This document shows, piece by piece, positions 5,473-12,502 of a DNA stretch of 12,502 bases; position 1 is the stretch's first letter, and each line of letters starts with the position of its first letter. The stretch is from an uncultured bacterium. Lineage in GTDB: Bacteria; Actinomycetota; Coriobacteriia; Coriobacteriales; Coriobacteriaceae. The stretch spans positions 1-12,502 of the forward strand of contig CAJMPM010000017.1 of the NCBI GenBank assembly GCA_905215225.1. Direction: 5' to 3'. Both the position numbers and the translations under genes were made by a program. The notes under the pieces are model-generated. The model did not search any database, was not told the DNA's origin, and worked only from the letters and a program-made list of their open reading frames with translations.

Positions 5473-7268
5473 CAAATGATGAGCACCGCTTGCGTCGAAA
5501 GACTCTGCCCGTCATAGCTGTCGGCGTTATTGTCAGCGCTGTCTTGTTAGGCCTGTTGTATACGGTTGGAACCCATCGCTGCCGCGAAAAAACGCTTGGG
5601 TTTGGCCAAGAAACCATGGTGTTTTTGGAAAACGCTTGCGAAAAATATGACCGCTACGAACAGGGGAGAAAAGCCGAGGAGACGCACGATTTGCTCGCCG
5701 CGGTCGAATCGTTTGCGACGTTCCTGTCCTCTGATCGCGTTGGGGTTAACAACGACCTTATCGAGCAATTTGTCCATGCCGAGAACCTTTCGGGGTTGAT
5801 GGTCATGGACTCCGATGGTCATATGGCTGCCCACTACGACATCGATGGTCGCGATCCGCTCATGTTGTGGCGAGAGGAGCTGGCCTGTTCGCCGGTCGCA
5901 TCGATGTATCAAGGTTCCAAAGTGACCTACTCTACTGTCGTCGAGCGCCGTGGTGTTGTTTTTGCCGTCTGTGCTGTTCCGTATGGCGACGGCGTTGCCC
6001 TGGCATACCGCTCATTTGTTCCCGATACGGCGGACGACTATTCATATGCCATAGCCGACGTGCTTTCGAACAGCACCTTCCACCAGGGTCCCACGGTGCT
6101 TGTTATGGAGGATGCGGAGATTGTCTCATCCAACAGTGCCGATGCTGACATGTCGCTCGCCCGACTCCTCACCAGCGCAGGGGTTGAGTGGAAAGACGAC
6201 GGCCTGACGCCCATCGAATATCGAGGAGACAAATGGTACGCCGTGCGTGCGGCATATAAGGACTACCGCCTGTTTGCGCTATATCCCAAACCTGAGGTCA
6301 TGTCTGACAGGATTTCATTTGTCGCGGTCGGCGTTTTGGTGTGCCTTGCGTTTTGGGTCGTGGTGCTGTTGGCTCGGAATATCGTTGACCACCGCAATTT
6401 GGTCGAAAAAGATAAACAGCTCGGCATTATCAATGCCATAAGCGCCATCTACGATTCGACCTTCCTCTTGCATCTCGACACCCTCGAGATTGAGGGAATC
6501 AATATGTCGCCGGCGATAGCGAAGATATTTTCCGAGCACAACGAGGCATATGACTTTATGGACACGGTCTGCCGGGATATCGTGAGCCCCGAAAGCCGCG
6601 AAGCGGTTGTGGGACTCGTAGATATAAGTACGCTTCGTGAACGTATGGAGGGCGTACCGTACTTGGCTGCCGAGGTGCGAGATTGTCGAGGCGCTTGGTA
6701 CTCGCTACAGGTTGTCCCCCAGCATCGCGATGAGCAAGGCCGGCTGGAGTCGGTCGTCGTGGCGACGCACAACATATCGATGGTCAAGCATGCCGAGGAG
6801 CTGTCATACCAAGATAAACTGACGGGGCTTCGCAACCGCAACTATCTTGAATCGCGTGGAGATAGCCTGGTAAACGAGGGCTTGCCCGTGAGCGTGATTA
6901 TGCTGGACTGCAATTATCTCAAGTGGACCAACGACATCTATGGTCACGAGATGGGGGATGAACTGCTGCGACGGACGGCGTCCGTGCTGCGGCGGGTGGC
7001 TGGTGCGGATTACCTGCCGATGCGCGTTGGCGGCGACGAGTTTTTGCTGGTTTGTCCCCATACTGACAATGAGTCTGCGCTCGGGCTGGAACAGGATCTT
7101 CGTCTCGGTCTTGCCGCGGTAAGCGATGAGGCTCTGACGGTCAGCGCATCGATTGGCGTGGCGACCGTCGAGACGGCTGGAAATACGCTGGCCGATGTAT
7201 ATCGTGTCGCCGACCACAATATGTATCGGGAGAAGCGCATGGTCCACGCACAGGGTGCGGACTGCTAA
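5469..7268 (+). CDS. Membrane-bound diguanylate cyclase (extracellular sensor, PAS-like, GGDEF)
   Basis: The 599-residue protein is predicted to make c-di-GMP from two GTP. TM1 is at about 13-33, followed by an extracytoplasmic region of about 245 residues. TM2 is at 282-302, with a PAS-like cytoplasmic segment at about 315-440. The GGDEF domain begins at D449 (DKLTGLRNR) and carries NDIYGHEMGD and an intact GGDEF at 521-525. The residues where an RxxD product-inhibition site normally sits read GADY, so the canonical I-site arginine is absent. The gene overlaps the solute-binding protein gene by four bases (ATGA), implying coupled translation and a shared job: ligand binding outside changes c-di-GMP inside. 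No EAL or HD-GYP phosphodiesterase and no recognisable c-di-GMP riboswitch lies in the window, so the output is unknown. Confidence 0.93.
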   Translation: MTNDEHRLRRKTLPVIAVGVIVSAVLLGLLYTVGTHRCREKTLGFGQETMVFLENACEKYDRYEQGRKAEETHDLLAAVESFATFLSSDRVGVNNDLIEQFVHAENLSGLMVMDSDGHMAAHYDIDGRDPLMLWREELACSPVASMYQGSKVTYSTVVERRGVVFAVCAVPYGDGVALAYRSFVPDTADDYSYAIADVLSNSTFHQGPTVLVMEDAEIVSSNSADADMSLARLLTSAGVEWKDDGLTPIEYRGDKWYAVRAAYKDYRLFALYPKPEVMSDRISFVAVGVLVCLAFWVVVLLARNIVDHRNLVEKDKQLGIINAISAIYDSTFLLHLDTLEIEGINMSPAIAKIFSEHNEAYDFMDTVCRDIVSPESREAVVGLVDISTLRERMEGVPYLAAEVRDCRGAWYSLQVVPQHRDEQGRLESVVVATHNISMVKHAEELSYQDKLTGLRNRNYLESRGDSLVNEGLPVSVIMLDCNYLKWTNDIYGHEMGDELLRRTASVLRRVAGADYLPMRVGGDEFLLVCPHTDNESALGLEQDLRLGLAAVSDEALTVSASIGVATVETAGNTLADVYRVADHNMYREKRMVHAQGADC

Positions 7269-7270
7269 TC

Positions 7271-7345
7271 TTATCCCCACCAGTCCATGCATCGTAGGAT
7301 GTTGAATCGGTGCTTACGATAATAAGTCGGCCCAGGCGGGGATAA
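7271..7345. repeat. Nested inverted repeats between the cyclase gene and the TSCPD gene
   Basis: The outer arms TTATCCCC (7271-7278) and GGGGATAA (7338-7345) are perfectly complementary and enclose inner arms ATCGTA (7291-7296) and TACGAT (7315-7320). The right outer arm overlaps the probable -10 box. There is no T-tract, so this is not a standard terminator. Confidence 0.35.
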
Positions 7346-7346
7346 T
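7341..7346 (+). promoter_or_regulatory. Probable -10 box for the TSCPD gene and lipoprotein
   Basis: GATAAT lies 35 bp before the start codon at 7382 and matches the -10 consensus at five of six positions. No good -35 is present at normal spacing. Confidence 0.4.
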
Positions 7347-7381
7347 AGACGTCTGAAATTTCTTTCTGAGAGGGGATCTCA

Positions 7382-7645
7382 ATGATTAGTTTTGACTACA
7401 AGCCTCAGGGTGTATGTTCTCGCAATATCCACCTTGACCTTTCCGATGACGGCAACAAGGTGGTGGGCGTTGAGTTTACCGGTGGCTGCGACGGCAATCT
7501 CAAGGCAATCTCCAAGCTGGTCGAGGGCGCTCCTGCCGATCGCGTAATCGAGGTTCTCGCCGGTAATACCTGCGGTATGAAAAAGACCTCCTGCGCCGAC
7601 CAGCTTACGCGCGCTATCGAGGCCGCTCGCGCCGAGATCGCCTAA
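7382..7645 (+). CDS. Small TSCPD-domain protein (TIGR03905-like), function unknown
   Basis: The protein has 87 residues and starts at the ATG at 7382 behind a GA-rich ribosome site (GAGAGGGG). The C-terminal half carries CGMKKTSCADQL, the Thr-Ser-Cys-x-Asp motif (69-73) that names the TSCPD domain. That domain also occurs at the C-terminus of some B12-dependent ribonucleotide reductases. Cysteines at 12, 36, 64 and 71 could bind metal, but this is inference. Stand-alone members are widespread and uncharacterised. The stop shares one base with the next start (TAATG), suggesting co-translation with the Tat lipoprotein. Confidence 0.85.
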   Translation: MISFDYKPQGVCSRNIHLDLSDDGNKVVGVEFTGGCDGNLKAISKLVEGAPADRVIEVLAGNTCGMKKTSCADQLTRAIEAARAEIA

Positions 7646-8856
7646 TGGGTATCGCCGATCACATCAAGAACGGAATATCGCGTCGCGGCTTTGTACTCGG
7701 TGGGGCTGCCGCGGGCGCTGCCACGGTGCTTGCCGGATGCTCGAAAAAAACGGGTACCAGCGATGATGCCGCCGGCGAGCCGCAGGTTATCAAAGATGAC
7801 TCAAAAATCGTCTCGATTACGGATGAGTACGAGGCAGTCGACATCGATCTTGAGCCGGCGGCGTCGTGGACGCTGCCTCTGGGTACGCTGCTGTACTACT
7901 GCGACGGCGATTACGCCGCGGCGATGATGGCGCCCGCATCGGCACTGCACGCCAACACACTCGGTGTGCTCAACCTGGGCGATGGCTCGCTTACCACATT
8001 AATCGAGGATCCTATCGAGGGCACGGGATATGCATTCTACGATGTCCGCGCCGGCGACGGCGTATTCGCGTGGGTTGAGATGAACTTTGCCAATTCATCG
8101 TGGAAGCTCTACGCTCAAAATCTGTCGGGCGCTTCGCTCTCTGGCGATGTGGTTGAGCTCGATCGAGGTGGCAAGGACTATGATCCGCCCCTGTTTACGG
8201 CGTTCGGGTCATCAGTCATCTGGTATAAAATGCCTTCGGCAGGCGGCAATAAAACGAGTAGTGATTCGTTTTGCTATCGTCGCTCACTTGATGAATCCAT
8301 GGCCGAGACAATTTGGATATCGACGGGCCGCTTTGCATCGGCGCCGCGCGCGAGCGACGGCATTTTGACCATCTCGCCGCGTGTCCGCAACGACGAGGGC
8401 GTCTACTACGGCATAACGGCAATCGATCTGACCGACGGCAACAACACCAAGCGTGCCCAGCTAGTCCTTCCCTCGTCAGTCTCGCCTTTCGAGGCCGTGT
8501 ATATGGGCGATACCTTCGTGTTTTCTATCGAGGCGGCCTATAGCGGCGTGGGCAGCCTGGGCAATATGGGCACGTATATCGGTAATGAGGGAGGGCCGTA
8601 CCTCTTTCTGTCACGCGAGCCGCTCGCATGTGCGGCTGGCAAGAAGAATAAATACCTTGTTAAGGTACAGGCGTCGCATTTCCTGATCGACACCTCTGCC
8701 AAGACCTATGGCTCGCTGCTGTCGCCCGACCGCGCTTTGGAGTATGGCGATTATCCAGCTACGGCGGGAAAATCGGACTCATTCCTTACGTACGCCACGG
8801 TGCGCAACAGCCAGGGTATACCAGAGACGGTCACTGCACGCCTATTCTCTCTTTAA
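7645..8856 (+). CDS. Tat-exported lipoprotein of unknown function, possible beta-propeller
   Basis: The protein has 403 residues. The N-terminus has a twin-arginine signal (SRRGFVL, R13-R14), an Ala/Gly-rich hydrophobic stretch and a lipobox LAGC with Cys32. It should be exported folded and anchored to the outer face of the membrane. A Ser/Asp-rich linker follows. The mature part contains repeated blade-like stretches (GDGVFAWVEMN, DGILTISPRVRNDEGVYYG, MGDTFVFSIEA) resembling TolB-type beta-propellers; this fold is suggested and not shown. I recognise no catalytic motif. Start: the ATG at 7645 overlaps the TAA of the TSCPD gene by one base and has no strong ribosome site of its own, which fits translational coupling. 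Confidence 0.82.
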   Translation: MGIADHIKNGISRRGFVLGGAAAGAATVLAGCSKKTGTSDDAAGEPQVIKDDSKIVSITDEYEAVDIDLEPAASWTLPLGTLLYYCDGDYAAAMMAPASALHANTLGVLNLGDGSLTTLIEDPIEGTGYAFYDVRAGDGVFAWVEMNFANSSWKLYAQNLSGASLSGDVVELDRGGKDYDPPLFTAFGSSVIWYKMPSAGGNKTSSDSFCYRRSLDESMAETIWISTGRFASAPRASDGILTISPRVRNDEGVYYGITAIDLTDGNNTKRAQLVLPSSVSPFEAVYMGDTFVFSIEAAYSGVGSLGNMGTYIGNEGGPYLFLSREPLACAAGKKNKYLVKVQASHFLIDTSAKTYGSLLSPDRALEYGDYPATAGKSDSFLTYATVRNSQGIPETVTARLFSL

Positions 8857-8915
8857 GCTTAGAGGGGTTAAAAAGGCGCCAACAGGGGAATAAACGCGTT
8901 GTAATTGTGAGTGCC

Positions 8916-8954
8916 GCCCGCCGAGCCGCCGCACTGTAGCGGTGCTCGGCGGGC
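8916..8954. repeat. Long GC-rich hairpin between lipoprotein and response regulator genes
   Basis: GCCCGCCGAGC (8916-8926) and GCTCGGCGGGC (8944-8954) form a perfect 11-bp stem, with extra CCGC/GCGG pairing inside the loop. No T-tract follows in either direction. It may be a non-canonical terminator or an operator, because its right arm reaches the -35 position of the next promoter. Confidence 0.6.
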
Positions 8955-8964
8955 ATAGGTGCGT

Positions 8965-8970
8965 TAAAAT
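8965..8970 (+). promoter_or_regulatory. Probable -10 box of the two-component operon
   Basis: TAAAAT lies about 40 bp before the response regulator start. The -35 position would fall in the right arm of the 8916-8954 hairpin and has no good consensus match, so an activator may be needed. Confidence 0.4.
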
Positions 8971-9009
8971 GGGCTTGTTCTTAGCTAATTGAGACAGGGG
9001 GGCCGTGTT

Positions 9010-9732
9010 ATGGCTTCAGATGCAAAAAAGATTCTGCTGGTCGAGGACGAGAAGGCAATCCGTGACGCTGTCGCTGCCTATCTCGAGCGCGAGGGCTACT
9101 GGGTTGTTGGCGTCGGCGACGGCCAGTCTGCGATCGAGGAGTTCGAGAAGCACCAGTTCGACCTGGTTGTGCTCGACCTTATGCTCCCCAAGATTCCCGG
9201 CGAGCGCGTTTGCCGCACTATTCGCGATACCTCGGATGTGCCCATTATCATGCTTACCGCCAAGGGCGAGATCGAGGATCGCATCATCGGCCTCGAGCTT
9301 GGTGCCGACGACTACCTGATCAAGCCGTTCTCGCCTCGCGAGCTCGTCGCCCGCGTCCGTGCCCTGTTCCGCCGTGCTCACCAGGCCGATGAGCCCGCCG
9401 TTGAGGCGCTCGACTTTGGCGATCTGGTCATCGATATCTCGGGCCACAAGATCTTGGTCGAGGGCAAGGAAGTCGATCTGACGGCTTCCGAGTTTAAGCT
9501 GCTCACCACGCTTGCCCGCCATCCCGGCCGTGTGTATAACCGCATGGAGCTGGTCGAGAAGGTGCTCGGCTACGACTTTGAGGGCTATGAGCGCACCATC
9601 GACAGCCATGTGAAGAACCTTCGCGCCAAGCTGGGCGATGACCCCAAGAAGCCTAAGTGGCTCTACACCGTTCACGGCGTCGGCTATCGCTTTGAGGCTC
9701 CGGCCAAGACCGATAAGTCGGACGAGAAATAG
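9010..9732 (+). CDS. OmpR/PhoB-family response regulator
   Basis: The protein has 240 residues from the ATG at 9010, preceded by AGGGGGG seven bases upstream; this is preferred over a TTG at 8989 that lacks such a site. The receiver domain (residues 6-120) has the acidic pair E12/D13, phospho-acceptor D56 in LVVLDLMLP, T83 and K105. A winged-helix DNA-binding domain covers about 140-232, with the typical LTASEFKLL and GYERTIDSHVKNLRAKL segments and the VHGVGYRF wing. The histidine kinase gene starts 11 bp after the stop, so the two form a cognate pair. The target genes cannot be identified from the window. Confidence 0.95.
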   Translation: MASDAKKILLVEDEKAIRDAVAAYLEREGYWVVGVGDGQSAIEEFEKHQFDLVVLDLMLPKIPGERVCRTIRDTSDVPIIMLTAKGEIEDRIIGLELGADDYLIKPFSPRELVARVRALFRRAHQADEPAVEALDFGDLVIDISGHKILVEGKEVDLTASEFKLLTTLARHPGRVYNRMELVEKVLGYDFEGYERTIDSHVKNLRAKLGDDPKKPKWLYTVHGVGYRFEAPAKTDKSDEK

Positions 9733-9743
9733 GGAAATCACAT

Positions 9744-11309
9744 ATGATACCTGCGCGCTTTGAAATCGGACAAAAGCACAAGCAGGAGAACGAGGCGGGT
9801 TCCAAGGCGAGTTGGAACACGCCTCGTTCCGATTCACGGCCAGCGATGAGCTATCCCTCGCGCATGGCATTGGCTTTTGCCCTGACATCGCTCATGACGG
9901 TATTGGTGCTGGTGGGCGTTGTCTCCGTTGTGTGGGGCACCGTCTTTTCGGATTACACGCGCTCTAATATCGTCGAGATCGCCAATTCTGCTGCCGAAAA
10001 GCTTGCGACGTCGTATGAGGAAAACGGCAATTGGACTGCGGGCGAGCTGCGCACGGTCGCGACATCGAGTTTGGTGTCCGACGACCTGAGTATGCAGGTC
10101 GTCAACAAGAAAGGCGTTGTCGTCTATGACGACTCATGGCCTTCGGCAAGTGCGACCGCCGATGTGCGCGAGAGTGAATCACCGTCGAGCAGCTCGAGCG
10201 GTAAAAAGGCCTCGCATAGCCCGGTCTCGTCGGCGCCCACCGACTCCGATAGCGTTGCCAACGTCGAAATCATAACGTCTTCTGGCGAGCATGTCGGACA
10301 GGTAAAGCTATGGGCCATCGGCTCCGATGCTCAGCTAACAAAGGCGGCATCTGCGTTTAGGGAGAAGACCTTTAACGCCATGGCCCTCGCCGCGGTTGTT
10401 GCAATCTGCATTTCGGTCGTTATCGGATCGCTCGTGTCGCGCATGCTCACCAAGCCGATTCATCGTATTACGAGCACGGCCAAGCAAATTCGCGACGGCG
10501 ATTTGTCCGCTCGTACCGGGTTGCGCGGCGACGATGAAATCGATCAGCTGGGTGAGACCTTTGACGAGATGGCCACCTCGCTCGAGAAGGATATGAAACA
10601 CGAGAAGCGCCTGACCTCGGATGTCGCACACGAGCTGCGCACGCCGCTTATGGCGATGCTTGCGACGGTCGAGGCCATGCAGGACGGCGTGTATCCCACC
10701 GACGATGAGCATCTGGAGACGGTCGCTTCCGAGACGCGCCGCCTGGCTCGTTTGGTGCAGCAGATGCTCGACCTATCGCGTATGGAAAACAGCACGGCGC
10801 CGCTCAATCTCGAACCGGTGGACATGGTTCCCTTTGTGCGGTCTATCGTCAACGCTCAGGAGCGCCTATTTGTTGACCGCGATCTGCGCTTGCGCTTTGC
10901 TGATGAGACCCAAGGTCACGACGATGTCGTCGAGGCCGATCCCGACATGATCACGCAATGTGTTATCAACCTCATGAGCAACGCCATGCGCTACACCCCC
11001 GAGGGCGGTTGGGTCGTGGTGTCGGTGCTCAGTGACCGCAAGCATGTCAGTATTGCCGTTTCGGATACCGGTATCGGTATTGCCAAGGACGACCTGTCGC
11101 GCATCTTCGGGCGATTCTGGCGCGCAGATGCCAGCCGCGCCCGCGAAGCCGGCGGCCTGGGCGTTGGCCTCGCCGTGACCAAGCAAATCGTCGAGCGTCA
11201 CCATGGCTACATATCCGTGGAGTCGGAGCTTGGAAAGGGTACGACTTTTACGATTCATCTGCCTCGCGAGCACACGGCGGACGCGGCATCTACTACAATG
11301 GAGCACTAG
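9744..11309 (+). CDS. HAMP-domain sensor histidine kinase
   Basis: The 521-residue protein is the likely kinase/phosphatase partner of the upstream response regulator. An unusually polar N-terminal tail of about 40 residues precedes TM1 (about 42-66). A later start at 9847 (ATG) is possible, but 9744 has AGGGAA eight bases upstream. The extracellular sensor spans about 67-210 and contains a Ser-rich segment. TM2 is at about 214-236, followed by a HAMP linker. HisKA follows with DVAHELRTPL and phospho-acceptor His296. HATPase_c has the N-box NLMSNAMRYT (N413), the G1 box DTGIGI and the G2 box GGLGVGLA. The stimulus is unknown. Confidence 0.95.
   Translation: MIPARFEIGQKHKQENEAGSKASWNTPRSDSRPAMSYPSRMALAFALTSLMTVLVLVGVVSVVWGTVFSDYTRSNIVEIANSAAEKLATSYEENGNWTAGELRTVATSSLVSDDLSMQVVNKKGVVVYDDSWPSASATADVRESESPSSSSSGKKASHSPVSSAPTDSDSVANVEIITSSGEHVGQVKLWAIGSDAQLTKAASAFREKTFNAMALAAVVAICISVVIGSLVSRMLTKPIHRITSTAKQIRDGDLSARTGLRGDDEIDQLGETFDEMATSLEKDMKHEKRLTSDVAHELRTPLMAMLATVEAMQDGVYPTDDEHLETVASETRRLARLVQQMLDLSRMENSTAPLNLEPVDMVPFVRSIVNAQERLFVDRDLRLRFADETQGHDDVVEADPDMITQCVINLMSNAMRYTPEGGWVVVSVLSDRKHVSIAVSDTGIGIAKDDLSRIFGRFWRADASRAREAGGLGVGLAVTKQIVERHHGYISVESELGKGTTFTIHLPREHTADAASTTMEH
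11294..11299 (+). promoter_or_regulatory. Possible -10 box for purC inside the kinase 3' end
   Basis: TACAAT followed by GG matches the purB element, but it lies in the coding end of the kinase gene and has no visible -35. It would give purC a leader of about 110 nt, which contains a small hairpin (TGCGGG 11369-11374 with CCCGCA 11381-11386). Confidence 0.25.
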
Positions 11310-11418
11310 CTTTTCGCTATTCGGTGAAGGAGGGGCCGCGTCCCTGCCGCTCCGAGTTTGCGAAAACGTGCGGGAAAGAACCCGCATTACTGTCGTATTT
11401 AGGTAAGGAGTGACTCAC

Positions 11419-12009
11419 GTGACAACGATGGAGCGTCGTCCGGATTCCCGTGGCAAGGTTCGTGATATCTACGATGCCGGCGAAAACCTGCTGATGGTCG
11501 CCACCGACCGCATTTCTGCGTTCGACTTCATTCTTCCCGACGAGATTCCGTTTAAGGGAGAGGTGCTCAATCGCATCTCGGCATTCTGGTTCGATAAGTT
11601 TGCCGACATCGTCCCCAACCATCTCGTTTCCATCGACCCGGCGGATTTCCCCGAGGAGTTTGCCGAGTATCGTGACTATCTCGCAGGCCGTGCCATGCTG
11701 GTCAAGAAGGCCCAGACGATTCCCATCGAGTGCATCGTCCGCGGCTATCTGACCGGTTCGGGCAAGAAGACCTACGACGAGAACGGCACCGTCTGCGGCA
11801 TCCAACTGCCTGAGGGTCTGACCGAGGCTTCCAAGCTTCCCGAGCCGCTGTTCACGCCGTCCACGAAGGCCGAGATCGGTGACCACGACGAGAACATCTC
11901 GTTCGAGCGTTGCTGCGAGATCGTGGGCGAGGACATCGCCACGCAGATTCGCGACCTTTCCCTCAAGATCTACAAGGCTGCCGCCGAGTACGCCGCGCCC
12001 TCGACCTGA
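11419..12009 (+). CDS. purC: SAICAR synthetase, 3'-truncated
   Basis: PurC joins aspartate to CAIR with ATP in purine synthesis. The N-terminal part is a good match: GKVRDIYDAG with the ATP loop, ATDRISAFDF, and IPIECIVRGYLTGSGKKTY. The start is set at GTG 11419 because AAGGAG ends at 11410, eight bases upstream; the GTG at 11410 would overlap that site. The expected protein of this long type is about 290 residues, but only about 196 are present. After SLKIYKAAAEYAA the frame reads PST and stops, and the expected DTKFEFG segment and everything beyond it is missing. The sequence past about 12000 is the reverse strand of pyrF. The product is probably inactive. The cause is a rearrangement or an assembly join. 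Confidence 0.88.
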   Translation: MTTMERRPDSRGKVRDIYDAGENLLMVATDRISAFDFILPDEIPFKGEVLNRISAFWFDKFADIVPNHLVSIDPADFPEEFAEYRDYLAGRAMLVKKAQTIPIECIVRGYLTGSGKKTYDENGTVCGIQLPEGLTEASKLPEPLFTPSTKAEIGDHDENISFERCCEIVGEDIATQIRDLSLKIYKAAAEYAAPST

Positions 12010-12233
12010 TGCGGGATGGCGCGGAACTTAAGGCCCAAACACACCTTGAAGCCGCGCTCTTTCAGCGCATACACCACCGCAGGGCCGTTGGCGTAGAACA
12101 GCGTCATGCCAATCTTCATCCACGCGGCCTTGCCCTGCAGCTTGTCGGCCAGCTCGAAGGCCTCCTCGATGTCGCAGTCCAGGGCGACGATGATGCGCTC
12201 GGACGCGGGTATGTCGTTGAAGTGGGTTAGCAT
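11970..12233 (-). pseudogene. pyrF: Orotidine 5'-phosphate decarboxylase, truncated remnant
   Basis: PyrF converts OMP to UMP, the last step of de novo pyrimidine synthesis. The ATG at 12233 overlaps the pyrD stop by seven bases (ATGCTAA), a normal operon join. IIVALD with D19 and WMKIG with K40 are conserved. The catalytic D-x-K-x-x-D motif instead reads G67-L-K69-F-R-A72, so both aspartates are gone. The match ends at about HQVEGAAYSAA (residue 85), and the last codons and the stop are antisense purC. Usual length is about 230-310 residues, but only about 85 remain. It cannot be functional as written. Confidence 0.85.
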
Positions 12234-12502
12234 TCCAAAGCTCCTATCAGATCGGTGACGCGCGCGATGCCTTGGCGCGCGCAGTAGTCCTCGATGCCGG
12301 CGATGACGTCCTCGGTGGCGCGCGGATTGTAGAAATTAGCGGTGCCGACGGCGACGGCGGTGGCGCCGGCGAGCATGAACTCGACCGCGTCGGCGCCCGT
12401 CGCGATGCCGCCCATGCCGAGCAGCGGAACCTTCACGGCCTTATGGCACTCCCCCACCATGCGCAGCGCGACGGGCTTGACGGCGGGGCCGGAGAAGCCG
12501 CC
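12227..12502 (-). CDS. pyrD: Dihydroorotate dehydrogenase, C-terminal part (5' end outside window)
   Basis: The minus frame is open from the right edge to the TAA at 12227-12229, giving 91 residues. It begins in the conserved GGFSGPAVKPVALRMV segment and has the FMN phosphate-binding GMGGIATGADAVEFMLAGA and VGTANFYNP motifs of class 1B PyrD. The enzyme oxidises dihydroorotate to orotate, and 1B enzymes usually work with PyrK. Unlike pyrF, this part shows no damaged motif. It is the upstream gene of a pyrD-pyrF operon. Confidence 0.93.
   Translation of the reverse strand, partial: GGFSGPAVKPVALRMVGECHKAVKVPLLGMGGIATGADAVEFMLAGATAVAVGTANFYNPRATEDVIAGIEDYCARQGIARVTDLIGALEC

Noticed and set aside
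7269..7381. c-di-GMP riboswitch after the cyclase gene
   Set aside because: No GEMM-type conserved core is visible in this gap or upstream of the adhesin.

Overview
The window looks like chromosomal DNA of a high-GC Gram-positive gut actinobacterium of the Coriobacteriia, most likely Collinsella. I infer this from codon style, the protein sequences (a TSCPD-domain small protein, a Cna_B/thioester surface adhesin, a long-type PurC) and promoters of the TACAAT type. No database search was possible, so the genus is a recognition call, not a proof.

Left part (1-2225, minus strand): the N-terminal 741 residues of a large secreted surface protein. It has a signal peptide, a Cys-Gln thioester (TED) domain and at least five SpaA/Cna_B-type repeats, and it runs off the left edge. 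Next comes a gene-poor stretch (2226-3150). It holds a candidate regulatory repeat region, a tRNA-Gly(CCC) with its own promoter and terminator, and an unusual block of hairpin repeats. Two of these repeats end in an 18-nt copy of the tRNA-Gly 3' end, CCA included.

Middle part (plus strand): purB with an intrinsic terminator, then a translationally coupled pair made of an extracytoplasmic solute-binding protein (4636-5472) and a membrane diguanylate cyclase (5469-7268). No ABC permease or ATPase lies nearby, so the pair reads as a ligand-to-c-di-GMP sensor. A TSCPD-domain protein and a Tat-exported lipoprotein of unknown function follow, overlapping by one base. Then comes a classical OmpR-type response regulator and HAMP histidine kinase pair.

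Right end: purC (plus) and pyrD-pyrF (minus) face each other, but both purC and pyrF lose their 3' portions at one junction near 11990-12005. The remaining pyrF also carries non-consensus residues at its catalytic Asp-Lys-Asp motif. This is either a real deletion or inversion that damages both de novo purine and pyrimidine synthesis, or an assembly chimera.

The best candidates for something undescribed are the tRNA-tail/GCGAAGC-hairpin repeat family next to tRNA-Gly, and the two-protein solute-binding/diguanylate cyclase sensor.
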